Shown: positions 47,242 through 56,083, counted from the stretch's first letter. The stretch is 64,000 bases of DNA from UBA3824 sp017541145 (GCA_947168365.1 CAMVLO010000004.1:41661-105660), one strand, 5' to 3'. Numbers and translations are program-made. Notes: a model not told the origin generated them from the letters alone.

Positions 47242-47795
47242 ATGAATGAAGGGAAACATCCATTTGAATTATTGTCCGAGAATGACAACTTTATTGCCAC
47301 AAAAATATGGTTTCGCGGTGGTTTTGGTCCTCGCAGTAGAAAACCTTTATATTATCTATACGATAAAAAGGCAAATTCTATCAAGTGTGCTGAATGTACC
47401 GATCCAATACGATATGTTCGTATCCCTATTGTATTGAAATTTTTATTCTGGGTCTCTCATATCTTCCGAAAGTTGATAATAGACGACTTCTATTATATCA
47501 TAAACGAAGATAATTTATATTCTCATTTTCACTCTGAATTTGCAGATTATCACTTCATTATAAAAAGTAATAAACATTTAAAAGAATATGTTATGATACG
47601 ATGTTGGATGATGAAGATGTGAATGGGTGTAAACAAATTCTTAGTAGACCATTAAAAATCATTGTATTAATGTACGACATAATGACAAAATCTGTTCCAT
47701 ATGGTTTTGAAATAGGTCTTATGAAGACAAGGATATTTTTATGTCACTTTAAATTCATCCGTTCGTTCTTAATTAGCGAAAATAAAATCCCATAA
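47242..47795 (+). pseudogene. Unknown gene, probably frameshifted
   Basis: A frame of 126 codons starts at ATG 47242 (MNEGKHPFELLSENDNFIAT) and stops at 47622. A second frame overlaps from 47601 and continues to 47795 with protein-like sequence (MLDDEDVNGCKQILSRPLKI). Joining the two near 47590 by one base gives a continuous product of about 180 residues, suggesting a frameshift. The short conserved CAEC motif and a hydrophobic stretch (PIVLKFLFWVSHIF) are visible. No family is assigned. It may also be two independent short genes. Confidence 0.4.
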
Positions 47796-47808
47796 CATCC
47801 TAAAAAAC

Positions 47809-47841
47809 TGCAATCTTCCATTTTTTTGCTGCAATCTTCCA
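47809..47841 (+). promoter_or_regulatory. Orphan copy of the phased operator
   Basis: Two identical repeats TGCAATCTTCCA lie at 47809-47820 and 47830-47841, with a 9-base spacer (21-bp period instead of 22). No -7 element follows at the usual place; instead the sequence runs into the cysN 3' fragment. Confidence 0.65.
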
Positions 47842-47847
47842 CCGCTA

Positions 47848-47891
47848 ATCCGTTCAGTTTTGAAACCGTCGGAGCAGGAATGATTATTTAA
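47848..47891 (+). repeat. 44-bp direct repeat, copy 2 (cysN 3' fragment)
   Basis: Differs from 41521-41564 by one base. The fragment has no start and no upstream cysN sequence, so it is a remnant. Confidence 0.9.
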
Positions 47892-47911
47892 ATTTGAGAT
47901 TGGAAGTTTTT

Positions 47912-47988
47912 TTTGATATATAAAAATTAAATGCTATATTTGTAATGCGGAAGGAAGTTACTTCAAAGTATGCCTTCCGTACTTTTTT
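47912..47988 (+). ncRNA. Candidate small RNA or attenuator with own consensus promoter
   Basis: A perfect promoter, TTTG (47912-47915), 19 bases, TATATTTG (47935-47942), is followed within six bases by a hairpin, CGGAAGG (47948-47954) and CCTTCCG (47973-47979), and a T tract at 47982-47988. The transcript would be about 40 nt. It could equally be a leader for the HAD gene that begins 183 bases later. Confidence 0.4.
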
Positions 47989-48171
47989 TGCCAAAATTCC
48001 ATCCACAATAACGCAGCAATTTTTTTCTTGAATAAGTAAACATTTTTATAAAAATAATTGGGGAATTGAGTCAAGACAAATTAAGAAAAGGACATAACTA
48101 TTTTAAGCTCCGACATCAGTTGCAAACCTCCAAATAATCCATTAATTTTGCGGCGTAAAACGATAGAATTT

Positions 48172-48906
48172 ATGTTAGAAAAAGAAATTGCGGACTATTT
48201 AGTCAAAAGTGGTAATAAATCATTGAATGTCAAGGCGTTTTTGTTTGATATGGACGGTGTTTTGTTTAATTCGATGCCGTTTCATGCTGTTTCGTGGTGC
48301 AGAGCGGCGAAAGAGTTTGGTCTTGAAATCTCTGAACGTCAGGCTTATATGAACGAAGGACGCACAGGCGCAGGCACTATCAACGAACTCGCCATGCAGC
48401 AGTGGGGACGTGAAGCCACTCAAAAAGAAATAGAGGATATTTACAAGCGCAAGGCTGAAATTTTTGTTTCATGCGGTACGGCAGAGCCGATGAAAGGCGC
48501 AGTAAATTTGCTCAACTCCATAAAAAAATCAGGTTTAAAAATTGTTCTTGTTACAGGTAGCGGTCAAAAATCGTTATTGGACAAACTCAATCATAGTTTT
48601 CCGGGAATTTTCGCCACTGAAAATATGGTAACTGCATTTGACGTTAAATATGGAAAACCTAACCCTGAACCTTATCTCATGGGACTGAAAAAAGCCGGTG
48701 TTTTACCGACAGAAGCCGTTGTTGTTGAAAATGCACCTTTGGGCGTTAGAGCGGGTGTTGCCGCAGGAATTTTTACGATTGCCGTTAATACGGGTCCGCT
48801 GCCCGATGAATGTCTGTTAAAAGAAGGCGCGAACGTAATTTTCCCGTCAATGGAATTTTTTGCAGAACATTGGGACGATGTGAGGAATATTATTAAATGC
48901 GAATAA
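48172..48906 (+). CDS. HAD superfamily hydrolase, beta-phosphoglucomutase-like
   Basis: ATG 48172 is preferred over TTG 48148, which lies at the expected transcription start (-7 element TAATTTTG at 48143-48150). The 244-residue protein has HAD motif I FLFDMDGVLFNS near residue 23, motif II VLVTGSGQKSLL, the Lys in KYGKPNPEPYL and motif III VVVENAPLGVRAGVAAG. This is the subfamily of phosphatases and sugar phosphomutases with a helical cap (MPFHAVSWCRAAKEFGLEIS). The substrate is unknown. A single TGCAAACCTCCA half site at 48121-48132 lies before it but with a different spacing from the operator described elsewhere. Confidence 0.85.
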   Translation: MLEKEIADYLVKSGNKSLNVKAFLFDMDGVLFNSMPFHAVSWCRAAKEFGLEISERQAYMNEGRTGAGTINELAMQQWGREATQKEIEDIYKRKAEIFVSCGTAEPMKGAVNLLNSIKKSGLKIVLVTGSGQKSLLDKLNHSFPGIFATENMVTAFDVKYGKPNPEPYLMGLKKAGVLPTEAVVVENAPLGVRAGVAAGIFTIAVNTGPLPDECLLKEGANVIFPSMEFFAEHWDDVRNIIKCE

Positions 48907-49224
48907 CTTTTGAAATCCTAAATTCTATAATTAATTTTTGCGGCATAACAAAACGACTGAAATATTATACCAAAATCATAAGCAAATTACCGACAAATTA
49001 TTGTCTGAACAATTTGTTTTTTCCACGTCCACAAGGGCAACTTTGCCGGAAGATTGTATCTGAATTGCTTTTGTTGATTTATGTTTTTAACATTTACAAC
49101 GTCCCAAATCAGAGTTTTTTGGGAACGGACGAAAGATTTTTATTATTTTTAAAACAGACTTTATTAGATACAATTATATCTGTAAAGCGCATTTTTAACG
49201 GTTAAGAGATACAATAATATATCT
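48907..49224. other. Intergenic region of about 300 bases
   Basis: It contains an open frame to 49205 with unconvincing composition, and a weak hairpin CGTCCCAAA / TTTGGGAACG (49100-49127). Near its end TATCTTTG (49220-49227) is a good -7 element for the HTH gene. No other feature was supported. Confidence 0.4.
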
Positions 49225-49251
49225 TTGTTATACACATACGAAACAGAAACG

Positions 49252-49485
49252 GTGGAAGATTTACTAAAAATATTGGCAGACAACCTTCATCGGCGGCGGT
49301 TGGAAAAAGGGCTGTCTCACGAAGCACTTTTTATGATGAGCGGCGTGCCTGCCCCGACAATTGCAAAATTTGAACAAAAACACACAATTTCGCTATCGTC
49401 GTTTGTGGCGTTGGCAAAGGCTTTGGGATATACCGACGACATCAAATCCCTGATTTCCAAACCGTTGTTTACAACGATGGAGTAA
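49252..49485 (+). CDS. Helix-turn-helix (XRE/HipB-like) regulator, probably truncated by a nonsense codon
   Basis: The frame begins with a TTG at 49225, but that codon lies inside the -7 element TATCTTTG (49220-49227), so the GTG at 49252 is the likely start. The 77-residue product has an XRE-type fold (LADNLHRRRLEKGLSHEALF; GVPAPTIAKFEQ; SLSSFVALAKALG). Right after TAA (49483-49485) the same frame continues for 20 codons with a basic tail (LENINKNKNRKRGR) to TGA 49548, as in longer relatives, which suggests a GAA to TAA change. No HipA-like toxin gene is found downstream. It may be a relict antitoxin or repressor. Confidence 0.6.
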   Translation: MEDLLKILADNLHRRRLEKGLSHEALFMMSGVPAPTIAKFEQKHTISLSSFVALAKALGYTDDIKSLISKPLFTTME

Positions 49486-49646
49486 CTCGAAAACATCAAC
49501 AAGAATAAAAACCGAAAACGCGGCAGAAATGAATTCAAAAGTGTTTGAAATGTGAAAAACACAGTGAATGAGGAACTTGGCTTATAAAATTCACGTTCTG
49601 AATTATGTTGATGAAAAATTTCAGTTCTCGAACGTTAACAAAAAAA

Positions 49647-49722
49647 ATGCAATCCTACATCTTTTTTACTGCAACATTCCACCGATATTTTTCCTTTTTG
49701 TAATGATAAATATCAGAATTTT
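49647..49722 (+). promoter_or_regulatory. Phased direct-repeat operator and promoter of cysH
   Basis: Repeat 1 TGCAATCCTACA (49647-49658), 10-base spacer, repeat 2 TGCAACATTCCA (49669-49680), then TTTTG of the -7 element at 49718-49722, again 42 bases after repeat 2. Confidence 0.75.
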
Positions 49723-49750
49723 GCAACGTTGAAAAAAATTAACAATCAAA

Positions 49751-50455
49751 ATGGAAAATTTAATCGAAAATCTGAATAAAAAGTTTGCAGGCGAGAGTGC
49801 CGAAACTGTCTTAAAATATTTTTTGTCAGAATATAAAGGCGAAATCGGATTGTCATCGTCGCTGAGTTACGAAGACCAAATCTTAACGCATATCATTTGC
49901 ACAATTGACAAATCGGCAAAAATTTTCACGCTTGATACGGGAAGATTTTTCCCCGAAACTTATTCTTTGATTGACAATACCAATATGCGTTACGGTATTA
50001 AAATTCAGGTTTATTTCCCTGATTACCAAAAAGTTGAGCAAATGGTAACAGAAAATGGCATCAACCTTTTTTATGAATCGGTTGAAAAACGCCATCTCTG
50101 TTGTCAAATCCGCAAAATTGAACCTTTGAAACGTGCTTTGAAAGGTTTGAAAGTTTGGATAACGGGACTCCGCCGTTCGCAGTCCGTCACCCGCAAAAAT
50201 ATGCAACTCGTGGAATACGACAAGGACGATAATATCATCAAACTCAATCCGTTAATAGATTGGAGCGAGGAAGACGTAAAGAATTTTGTCAAAGAAAATC
50301 ATGTGCCTTACAACAAACTTCATGACAAGGGTTTTCCGTCAATTGGCTGTCAGCCCTGCACACGTGCCGTTGCCGAGGGTGAAGATATCCGCTCAGGCCG
50401 TTGGTGGTGGGAAAATCCCGAACACAGGGAGTGCGGATTGCACGTGAGAAGTTAA
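49751..50455 (+). CDS. cysH: APS-type assimilatory reductase CysH
   Basis: The enzyme reduces adenosine phosphosulfate to sulfite using thioredoxin. The 234-residue protein has the PP-loop-derived SSSLSYEDQILTH, FTLDTGRFFPET and TGLRRSQSVTR. It has two Cys pairs, CC at residues 117-118 (HLCCQIRK) and CxxC at 200/203 (GCQPCTRAV), which bind the [4Fe-4S] cluster found in APS reductases but not in PAPS reductases of the E. coli type. The catalytic Cys is in ECGLH at the end. This fits the absence of an APS kinase on CysN. It has its own operator identical in layout to that of cysD. Confidence 0.93.
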   Translation: MENLIENLNKKFAGESAETVLKYFLSEYKGEIGLSSSLSYEDQILTHIICTIDKSAKIFTLDTGRFFPETYSLIDNTNMRYGIKIQVYFPDYQKVEQMVTENGINLFYESVEKRHLCCQIRKIEPLKRALKGLKVWITGLRRSQSVTRKNMQLVEYDKDDNIIKLNPLIDWSEEDVKNFVKENHVPYNKLHDKGFPSIGCQPCTRAVAEGEDIRSGRWWWENPEHRECGLHVRS

Positions 50456-50485
50456 AAGTTTTTTTCGATGGAAATATTATCTATG

Positions 50486-50535
50486 TTCCGGCACGTGAAA
50501 TATTTGTAAAACTTTACAATGAACCCGTGCCGGAA
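50486..50535 (+). terminator. Hairpin after cysH
   Basis: TTCCGGCACG (50486-50495) and CGTGCCGGAA (50526-50535) are perfectly complementary over 10 bp with a 30-nt loop, followed by TTTT. The rest of the 369-base gap to 50825 is AT-rich with no further feature except a weak -7 element before the next gene. Confidence 0.6.
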
Positions 50536-50824
50536 TTTTAATTCTTGTTTTCTTGCGCCAACGGCATTAGCGAATTTACAGTGATTATCAATTTCGATAT
50601 CAACAAAAGCACAGCCAAAAAATTTGAAATCAAAATGCAAATCTACATTGTTCATAATACTATCAGATTAAAAATTTACCCCAACTTTCTGAGTTTCCCG
50701 TAAAAAAATTATTAAAGCGAATATATTAACAATTTAAACAATATACAACTTTTTTTTTTGCTTTTTATTTTTTTAGTTATATTTGCCTTTGACAACTAAT
50801 ACAAATTCAAAAAACCGCAAAATC

Positions 50825-52300
50825 ATGAAAAAAGAAATTAATCTTATAGAAAATCCGAATGCGATAAAAGAATTTATTGACTCAAAAGAAGCAGAAAAAA
50901 CCTCGCATCTGACAATTTCAGGCGAAATCACGGAAGAAGATTATGGGGCATTAATCGACTTCTACAATAATTTCAGATTTATTAAATCTCCTCTCGAATA
51001 CCTGAATATGAGAGATGCTTTTTTCGTGTCAAAAGGTGAAATCAGAAAAGAGACTTTTTCATTGGCGTTTATCCATTCTCTTAACAATCTAAAAGAATTT
51101 GTATTCCACAAAAACTTGAAGACAATACCGAAAGCAATTTTTCATTTTAGTCATAACCTTTCAAAAATAACGTTGCCCGAAAACCTTGAAAGAATTGAAT
51201 CATTTGGATTGGAATGTCCGAAAGTTACAAAAATAAAACTTCCTGAAACACTAAAAGTAATTGAAGATTCGGCATTTGATTCGATGGGTATAAAAAAAAT
51301 CTTCATTCCCGACAGTGTAGAAACAATAATTGGGCAACCGTTTTCTGAATGTAAAAATTTGGAAGAAATTATTGTTTCACCGGAAAACAAACGGTTCTCG
51401 GTTATTGACGGTGTTTTGTTTTCTAAGGATAAGAAAAAACTTCTTGCAGTACCGCCCGCTTTAAAACAGAAAAATTACAAAGTCCCGGTTGGTACAAAAA
51501 TTATTGCGGAGGGAAGTTTTTATAGTTTTCTGGGCGAATCAGTTATTTTGCCGGACACTGTTAAAACTATTGAACCGAGAGTTTTTTACTATTGTTATAA
51601 CCTTGAAAGAATTGAAATTCCTGACAGTGTGACACATATAGGTGTATTTATGTGCCACATGTGCGGCAAACTCAAATATGTAAGACTTTCTGAAAGTATT
51701 ACAAAAATAGACGAAGTATTATTTATAAATTGTACAATGGATACACTAAAACTGCCTGACAATATTAAATATGTCCGTCCAAATAGTTTTTCACACGTAA
51801 TCGGATTAAAAGAGATACAACTAACTGATCAAAATCCTAATTATAAAGTAGTTGACGGTTCTCTATATTCAAAGGACATGAAGAGAATAATATGTGCACC
51901 TGATGGCAAAATAAACAATCGGTTTCGTATCTGTGAGGGCGTTGAGGTTTTATCCGGCATTTATATGCAAACACATATCACCAAGGCAGTCCTCCCCGAC
52001 TCTATCAAAAAAATAGAACGGAATACGTTTTACGGTTGTCGGGATTTGATATCTGTAAGTTTTGGCAAAAACATCGAAACTATTTATTATGACGCATTTA
52101 TGGACTGTGATAAATTGTCGGAATTTAGAATCACCGCGCCTAAACCACCCAAAATAGTTAAAACAAAACGAGGAATTACCGATCAGCCTTTTTGGTGTGA
52201 TTTGGATTTCAAGAAACTCACTGTCTATGTTCCCAAAAGCAGCGTAGAAACCTACAAAAATGCTAAATATTGGAAAGAATCAACAATAAAGGAATTATAA
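50825..52300 (+). CDS. BspA-like leucine-rich repeat protein
   Basis: ATG 50825 is preferred over TTG 50783. The 491-residue protein has BspA-type (LRR_5) repeats of about 23 residues: KITLPENLERIESFGLECPK, IKLPETLKVIEDSAFDSMG, IFIPDSVETIIGQPFSECK, VILPDTVKTIEPRVFYYCY, IEIPDSVTHIGVFMCHMCG, AVLPDSIKKIERNTFYGCR. The family is often surface-exposed and involved in binding, but here no signal peptide or sorting domain is seen, so it may be cytoplasmic. It ends with VYVPKSSVETYKNAKYWKES, the usual C-terminal repeat cap. It sits between cysH and the oxyanion-binding protein gene. Confidence 0.85.
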   Translation: MKKEINLIENPNAIKEFIDSKEAEKTSHLTISGEITEEDYGALIDFYNNFRFIKSPLEYLNMRDAFFVSKGEIRKETFSLAFIHSLNNLKEFVFHKNLKTIPKAIFHFSHNLSKITLPENLERIESFGLECPKVTKIKLPETLKVIEDSAFDSMGIKKIFIPDSVETIIGQPFSECKNLEEIIVSPENKRFSVIDGVLFSKDKKKLLAVPPALKQKNYKVPVGTKIIAEGSFYSFLGESVILPDTVKTIEPRVFYYCYNLERIEIPDSVTHIGVFMCHMCGKLKYVRLSESITKIDEVLFINCTMDTLKLPDNIKYVRPNSFSHVIGLKEIQLTDQNPNYKVVDGSLYSKDMKRIICAPDGKINNRFRICEGVEVLSGIYMQTHITKAVLPDSIKKIERNTFYGCRDLISVSFGKNIETIYYDAFMDCDKLSEFRITAPKPPKIVKTKRGITDQPFWCDLDFKKLTVYVPKSSVETYKNAKYWKESTIKEL

Positions 52301-52320
52301 CTGTCCCGCACAAAAAAAAT

Positions 52321-52396
52321 TGCAAAAACACATCTTTTAAATAGTAATATTCCATCATATATTTCTTAACAATATATAAAACTTATAATACCTTTG
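52321..52396 (+). promoter_or_regulatory. Phased direct-repeat operator and promoter of the pstS-like gene
   Basis: Repeat 1 TGCAAAAACACA (52321-52332), 10-base spacer, repeat 2 AGTAATATTCCA (52343-52354). The -7 element TACCTTTG ends at 52396, 42 bases after repeat 2. Confidence 0.75.
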
Positions 52397-52420
52397 CAAC
52401 GTAAAAAAATTTAGTACAAT

Positions 52421-53383
52421 ATGAAAAAATCATTATTAATTGCCGCATTGTTTTTAACAGCATGCGGCGGAGGAACGGTAAAAAATTACGTTTCCGATGA
52501 CGGCAAACTACACGGCGAACTCTCGCTTTCAGGTGCGTTTGCGCTTTATCCGTTGGCAGTGGAATGGGCTGACGAATTTCAGAAAAATAATCCGGACGTT
52601 AAGGTTGACGTTTCTGCCGGTGGCGCAGGTAAAGGTATGACCGACGTTTTGGCAGGTGTTGTGGATTTCGGTATGGTTTCACGCGAAGTTTATCCTCCTG
52701 AAGTTGAAAAAGGTGCAGTTGGATTTCCATCTGCTAAGGATGCCGTTGTGCCTACAATCAACGCTGCAAATCCTGCGCTTCAAGCCATTTTAGCAAAAGG
52801 TCTTACCAAAGAAGTGGCTCGCAAAATTTGGATTGACGGTTCTGTAAAAACTTGGGGTGATGTTCTTGGTACTCAAGACGAAACACCTATTCATATCTAC
52901 ACACGTAGCGACGCTTGTGGTGCCGCCGAAACATTTGCAAATTGGTTCGGCGCAAAACAAGAGGAACTCACGGGAACGGCTGTTTTTGGCGACCCCGGAC
53001 TTGCCGCAGCAATTCAAAAAGACATCTACGGTATCGGTTTTAACAATATTGGATATGCCTACAACAATGACACTCACAAACTTAACGACGGTCTTGAAAT
53101 TTTCCCCGTTGACGCTAACGAAGACGGCACAATCAGCGATGACGAAAAATTCTACGACGTTAAAGAGAACATCACAAAAGCGATAGCTGATGGCAAATAT
53201 CCTTCACCGCCAGCCCGCGACCTCTATCTCGTTACCAAAGGCGTTCCGACTGACCCTGTTGTAAAGGCGTTTTTGCAGTACGTTCTCACCGACGGTCAGA
53301 AGAAAAACGATCCGGTTGGATACATCCAAATTTCGCAAGACAAACTCGACAAGGCTTTGAAAACATTGTCAGAGGGCAAGTAA
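52421..53383 (+). CDS. PstS-like oxyanion-binding lipoprotein
   Basis: The 320-residue protein is a lipoprotein (LFLTACGGG, Cys 15) with a PstS-like type II solute-binding fold: LSLSGAFALYPLAVEWADEF, SAGGAGKGMTDVLAGVVDFG, MVSREVYPPE, YTRSDACGAAETFANWF. In characterised PstS proteins the anion is held by a Ser-Gly-Thr turn; here the same place reads A-C-G-A-A, and Asp in VDFGMVSRE is kept. It is the Bacteroidota form usually annotated as phosphate-binding. Because it shares its operator with cysD and cysH, sulfate is a plausible alternative ligand. The remaining transporter genes are at 55182, 56655 and 57514. Confidence 0.8.
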   Translation: MKKSLLIAALFLTACGGGTVKNYVSDDGKLHGELSLSGAFALYPLAVEWADEFQKNNPDVKVDVSAGGAGKGMTDVLAGVVDFGMVSREVYPPEVEKGAVGFPSAKDAVVPTINAANPALQAILAKGLTKEVARKIWIDGSVKTWGDVLGTQDETPIHIYTRSDACGAAETFANWFGAKQEELTGTAVFGDPGLAAAIQKDIYGIGFNNIGYAYNNDTHKLNDGLEIFPVDANEDGTISDDEKFYDVKENITKAIADGKYPSPPARDLYLVTKGVPTDPVVKAFLQYVLTDGQKKNDPVGYIQISQDKLDKALKTLSEGK

Positions 53384-53400
53384 ATAAACAAATTAAAACA

Positions 53401-53436
53401 AACCCGACAACATTTGATGAATCAAGTTGTCGGGTT
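53401..53436. terminator. Bidirectional terminator
   Basis: AACCCGACAAC (53401-53411) and GTTGTCGGGTT (53426-53436) pair perfectly around a 14-nt loop, between the convergent pstS-like gene and the AAA gene. Confidence 0.85.
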
Positions 53437-53470
53437 TGGTGTTTTTTGTGGGATAATCAAGGAATTTTAA

Positions 53471-55027
53471 CTATATCACTGCCTCGTAAATCCTCTTGCC
53501 GTTATGCTCAATCCATTCGGGTTTTTCCTGTACCACTTTTTCCTTTAAGAAAGAGAACGTAACAAGATAACCTTCTTCGAGATTGCGGGTTTCGAGGTAT
53601 TCTGAAAGTTGGTCACGACCCGAAAGTTCGTATTCCGTGCCATGCCAAATTTTCAACTCCACAACGTATTCCTTGTGGTTGTAGGTGATTACCAAGTCCA
53701 TACGGCTGCCGTCGTCGTTTTCTGGTTCTGAATAATAAAATCCCGTGCCGTTGATTATCGGCTTCAAAAAACAGATGAACATAAAACGTCCTTCGCGTTC
53801 AAGAAACTCGTCTTCTTTGTCGTGCTTTTTAGATACCAAGTCTTTGAAACGGTTGATAATCAGCGGCATATTCAAGTCGCCTTGCTTGGTTAGGTAAGCC
53901 TTTGCCCCAACTTTGTCGTAAAATGCGTTGAGGGTGTTTTCCGAGATAAAATAGTTGATAAGTATCTGTTGGAAAATCAGATTGTGGATTTCCACTTTGC
54001 CGTCTTTGTTGGCTTTTATGATGGAAAACATATTGGCAAAGTCCATAGTCGGGTTGTTGACATCCATAGAAACCACTAAATTTTCCATCAGCACCGCCCT
54101 TATAAAAGCCTTCAATTTAGGATAAAGGGCAAGATTGTTGGTCATATTTTCCGACAGATTGGTTTTTTTTGCGATGATGTTTTTAGCCGCTTGAAGAACG
54201 CCGTCCTTTGTCCAATCTCGGTCTAAATTCTCGTCAATTTCCTTGCAAACACCGCTCACCAAAACGGGGTAGCCCGAAGTGTATTTGAAAATTTCCTCAG
54301 AAATCTCCTTGATGTCGAATCCGATATGGTTTTCGTTCTCGTAATCAACAAGCATTGTACTGATTTCCTGCGGATTAAAAGCCATATCGAGTTTGTAGTC
54401 GGCGGCAACGTTCCACGGCGAATTGTATTTGTGATCTTCCTCGGGACGGGTTTTTATTTTCATACTTTTGATGTCGTAAACACCAGCAAGAATCACCGAC
54501 CAAAAGGTGGAGTTGTATTTTTTGGTTCTTTCGCGTTCCAAATAAAGATTTCTGAGCATCGACAAGAAGTTGAGAAACAACTCATTATCAAGGCTTTTAT
54601 CCACTTCGTCGATTGTAAGTACGACATTTTTGCCTATTGACTCGCAAAATTCAACAATTTTCAGCGAAAAACATTTGAAATCAATGACTTCAAACGATTT
54701 AGCCTTTGCCCAATAATTATTCACGGCTTGACAACCACATTCAGTCGTCGCCAAATTTTCGCAAAAATAGTCATAAAACGTTTTGGTACTCAACCAATTG
54801 GCTTTGTCCGTAGTCTCAAAACTAATAGGAATCACCAAATATCTGTCGCTCAAATTGTTGTAAATCCAATTGAGCGAAGTGCTTTTCCCGAACTGACGCG
54901 CACGGTTGATGGTGAAATAGTTTCCGATGTCTATGAGACGTTCAAAAACCTTCATCTTATTGGTGGTGTCCACCATATAATGCTTCTCAGGGTCGCAAGT
55001 TACCGATGTATTGAAGTATTTTGCCAT
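53471..55027 (-). CDS. AAA-ATPase_like / PD-(D/E)XK nuclease protein (second divergent type)
   Basis: ATG 55027 (MAKYFNTSVTCDPEKHYMVD) is chosen; the minus-strand -7 element TAACTTTG lies about 30 bases upstream. The 518-residue protein has a P-loop NRARQFGKSTSLNWIY near residue 40, Walker B VVLTIDEVDKSL near 132 and a C-terminal nuclease-like core with Asp in GSRMDLVITY and E-x-K in YVVELKIWHG near residue 470. It belongs to the same broad family as the other four AAA genes but is not close to copies A-C. It is transcribed against the transporter genes and separates the pstS-like gene from the pstC-like gene. Confidence 0.8.
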   Translation of the reverse strand: MAKYFNTSVTCDPEKHYMVDTTNKMKVFERLIDIGNYFTINRARQFGKSTSLNWIYNNLSDRYLVIPISFETTDKANWLSTKTFYDYFCENLATTECGCQAVNNYWAKAKSFEVIDFKCFSLKIVEFCESIGKNVVLTIDEVDKSLDNELFLNFLSMLRNLYLERERTKKYNSTFWSVILAGVYDIKSMKIKTRPEEDHKYNSPWNVAADYKLDMAFNPQEISTMLVDYENENHIGFDIKEISEEIFKYTSGYPVLVSGVCKEIDENLDRDWTKDGVLQAAKNIIAKKTNLSENMTNNLALYPKLKAFIRAVLMENLVVSMDVNNPTMDFANMFSIIKANKDGKVEIHNLIFQQILINYFISENTLNAFYDKVGAKAYLTKQGDLNMPLIINRFKDLVSKKHDKEDEFLEREGRFMFICFLKPIINGTGFYYSEPENDDGSRMDLVITYNHKEYVVELKIWHGTEYELSGRDQLSEYLETRNLEEGYLVTFSFLKEKVVQEKPEWIEHNGKRIYEAVI

Positions 55028-55086
55028 AATTCTTTCTCCAAAAATTGTAACTGCAAAGTTAGCAAAAATTTCCGATAGCAAAAAAA

Positions 55087-55162
55087 TGCAAAACTCCATT
55101 TATTGAATTGCAATACTCCACCGATTTTTTCTCGCCTCGTAACAACCACTGTTGTAATTTTG
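55087..55162 (+). promoter_or_regulatory. Phased direct-repeat operator and promoter of the pstC-like gene
   Basis: Repeat 1 TGCAAAACTCCA (55087-55098), 10-base spacer, repeat 2 TGCAATACTCCA (55109-55120). The -7 element TAATTTTG ends at 55162, 42 bases after repeat 2. Confidence 0.8.
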
Positions 55163-55181
55163 CAACACATAAAAATTGAAA

Positions 55182-56072
55182 ATGACCAACAAATTTAGAA
55201 TTATAAAAGACAAAACAGCAAATGGAGTTATGATGGCAATCACCATAATCTCTATTATCTTTGTATTTGTAATGGGTATCGGATTGTATATCAAATCACA
55301 ACCAATATTGGAAGAACATTCTTTATGGGACCTTGTCAGCGCATCGTCATGGCAACCATTCAAAAATAATTTCGGCTTTTTGCCTTTTGTTATGGGAACA
55401 ATTTGGGTAACCCTTATTGCAATTATAATAGCCTTGCCATTGTCGCTTATGACCGCGGTATACTTGACTGAGTACGCCAAAAAACGTATTAAAAAGTTTG
55501 TTTTTCCGACACTTGATATTTTAGCATCACTACCGAGCGTTATTTTCGGCGTTTGGGGTACAATTGTTATTGTACCGATAATTTCCGACCATATCGCACC
55601 AATTTTTTCCAATGAATATTCTACGGGATACACAGTTTTGGCGGCGGGTATTGTACTGAGCCTTATGCTTGTACCGATTTTAGTAAGTTTGTTTGTGGAA
55701 TTGTTTTCGTGTGTGCCCGATGACCTGAGAGCAGCGGCTTATTCTTTGGGCGCAACACGTTGGCAAACTGCAAAAAATGTCATCATAAAAAAATCAATTC
55801 CCGGTATTTTTGCGTCAGTAGTTCTTGCGGTTTCAAAAGCTTTAGGCGAAACAATCGCAGTATTAATGGTTTGCGGTTGTCTTCCTGAAGTTCCTCAAAA
55901 ACTTTTCGATGCTTGTTATCCTTTACCGGCATTAATCGCAAATAATTACGGCGAAATGCTTTCATTGCCACTTTATGAATCAGCATTGATGTTTGCTGCA
56001 TTGTTACTTTTTGTGGTAGTGATAATCTTTAACTTAGTTTCAAGACTGATTTTAAGGAAGATAGGTGAATAA
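55182..56072 (+). CDS. PstC-like ABC transporter permease
   Basis: ATG 55182 is preferred over TTG 55176. The 296-residue permease has six membrane helices and a binding-protein-dependent transport signature (DDLRAAAYSLGATRWQTAKNV) with the conserved EAA-like loop near residue 185. Other PstC features are WVTLIAIIIALPLSLMTAVY, SLPSVIFGVWG and VSKALGETIAVLMV. It is inner-membrane and works with the pstA-like and pstB-like products. The gene has its own operator, although in most genomes pstC follows pstS in one operon; here an opposite-strand AAA gene lies between. Confidence 0.9.
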   Translation: MTNKFRIIKDKTANGVMMAITIISIIFVFVMGIGLYIKSQPILEEHSLWDLVSASSWQPFKNNFGFLPFVMGTIWVTLIAIIIALPLSLMTAVYLTEYAKKRIKKFVFPTLDILASLPSVIFGVWGTIVIVPIISDHIAPIFSNEYSTGYTVLAAGIVLSLMLVPILVSLFVELFSCVPDDLRAAAYSLGATRWQTAKNVIIKKSIPGIFASVVLAVSKALGETIAVLMVCGCLPEVPQKLFDACYPLPALIANNYGEMLSLPLYESALMFAALLLFVVVIIFNLVSRLILRKIGE

Positions 56073-56083
56073 ATTTCCACCTA

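Noticed and set aside
48121..48132. TGCAAACCTCCA before the HAD gene as a further operator of the regulon
   Set aside because: Only one repeat is present and it ends 18, not 42, bases before the end of the -7 element.
48897..49205. 102-codon frame after the HAD gene
   Set aside because: Overlaps the HAD gene end, low-complexity Ile/Leu/Phe/Asn-rich product and no promoter nearby.
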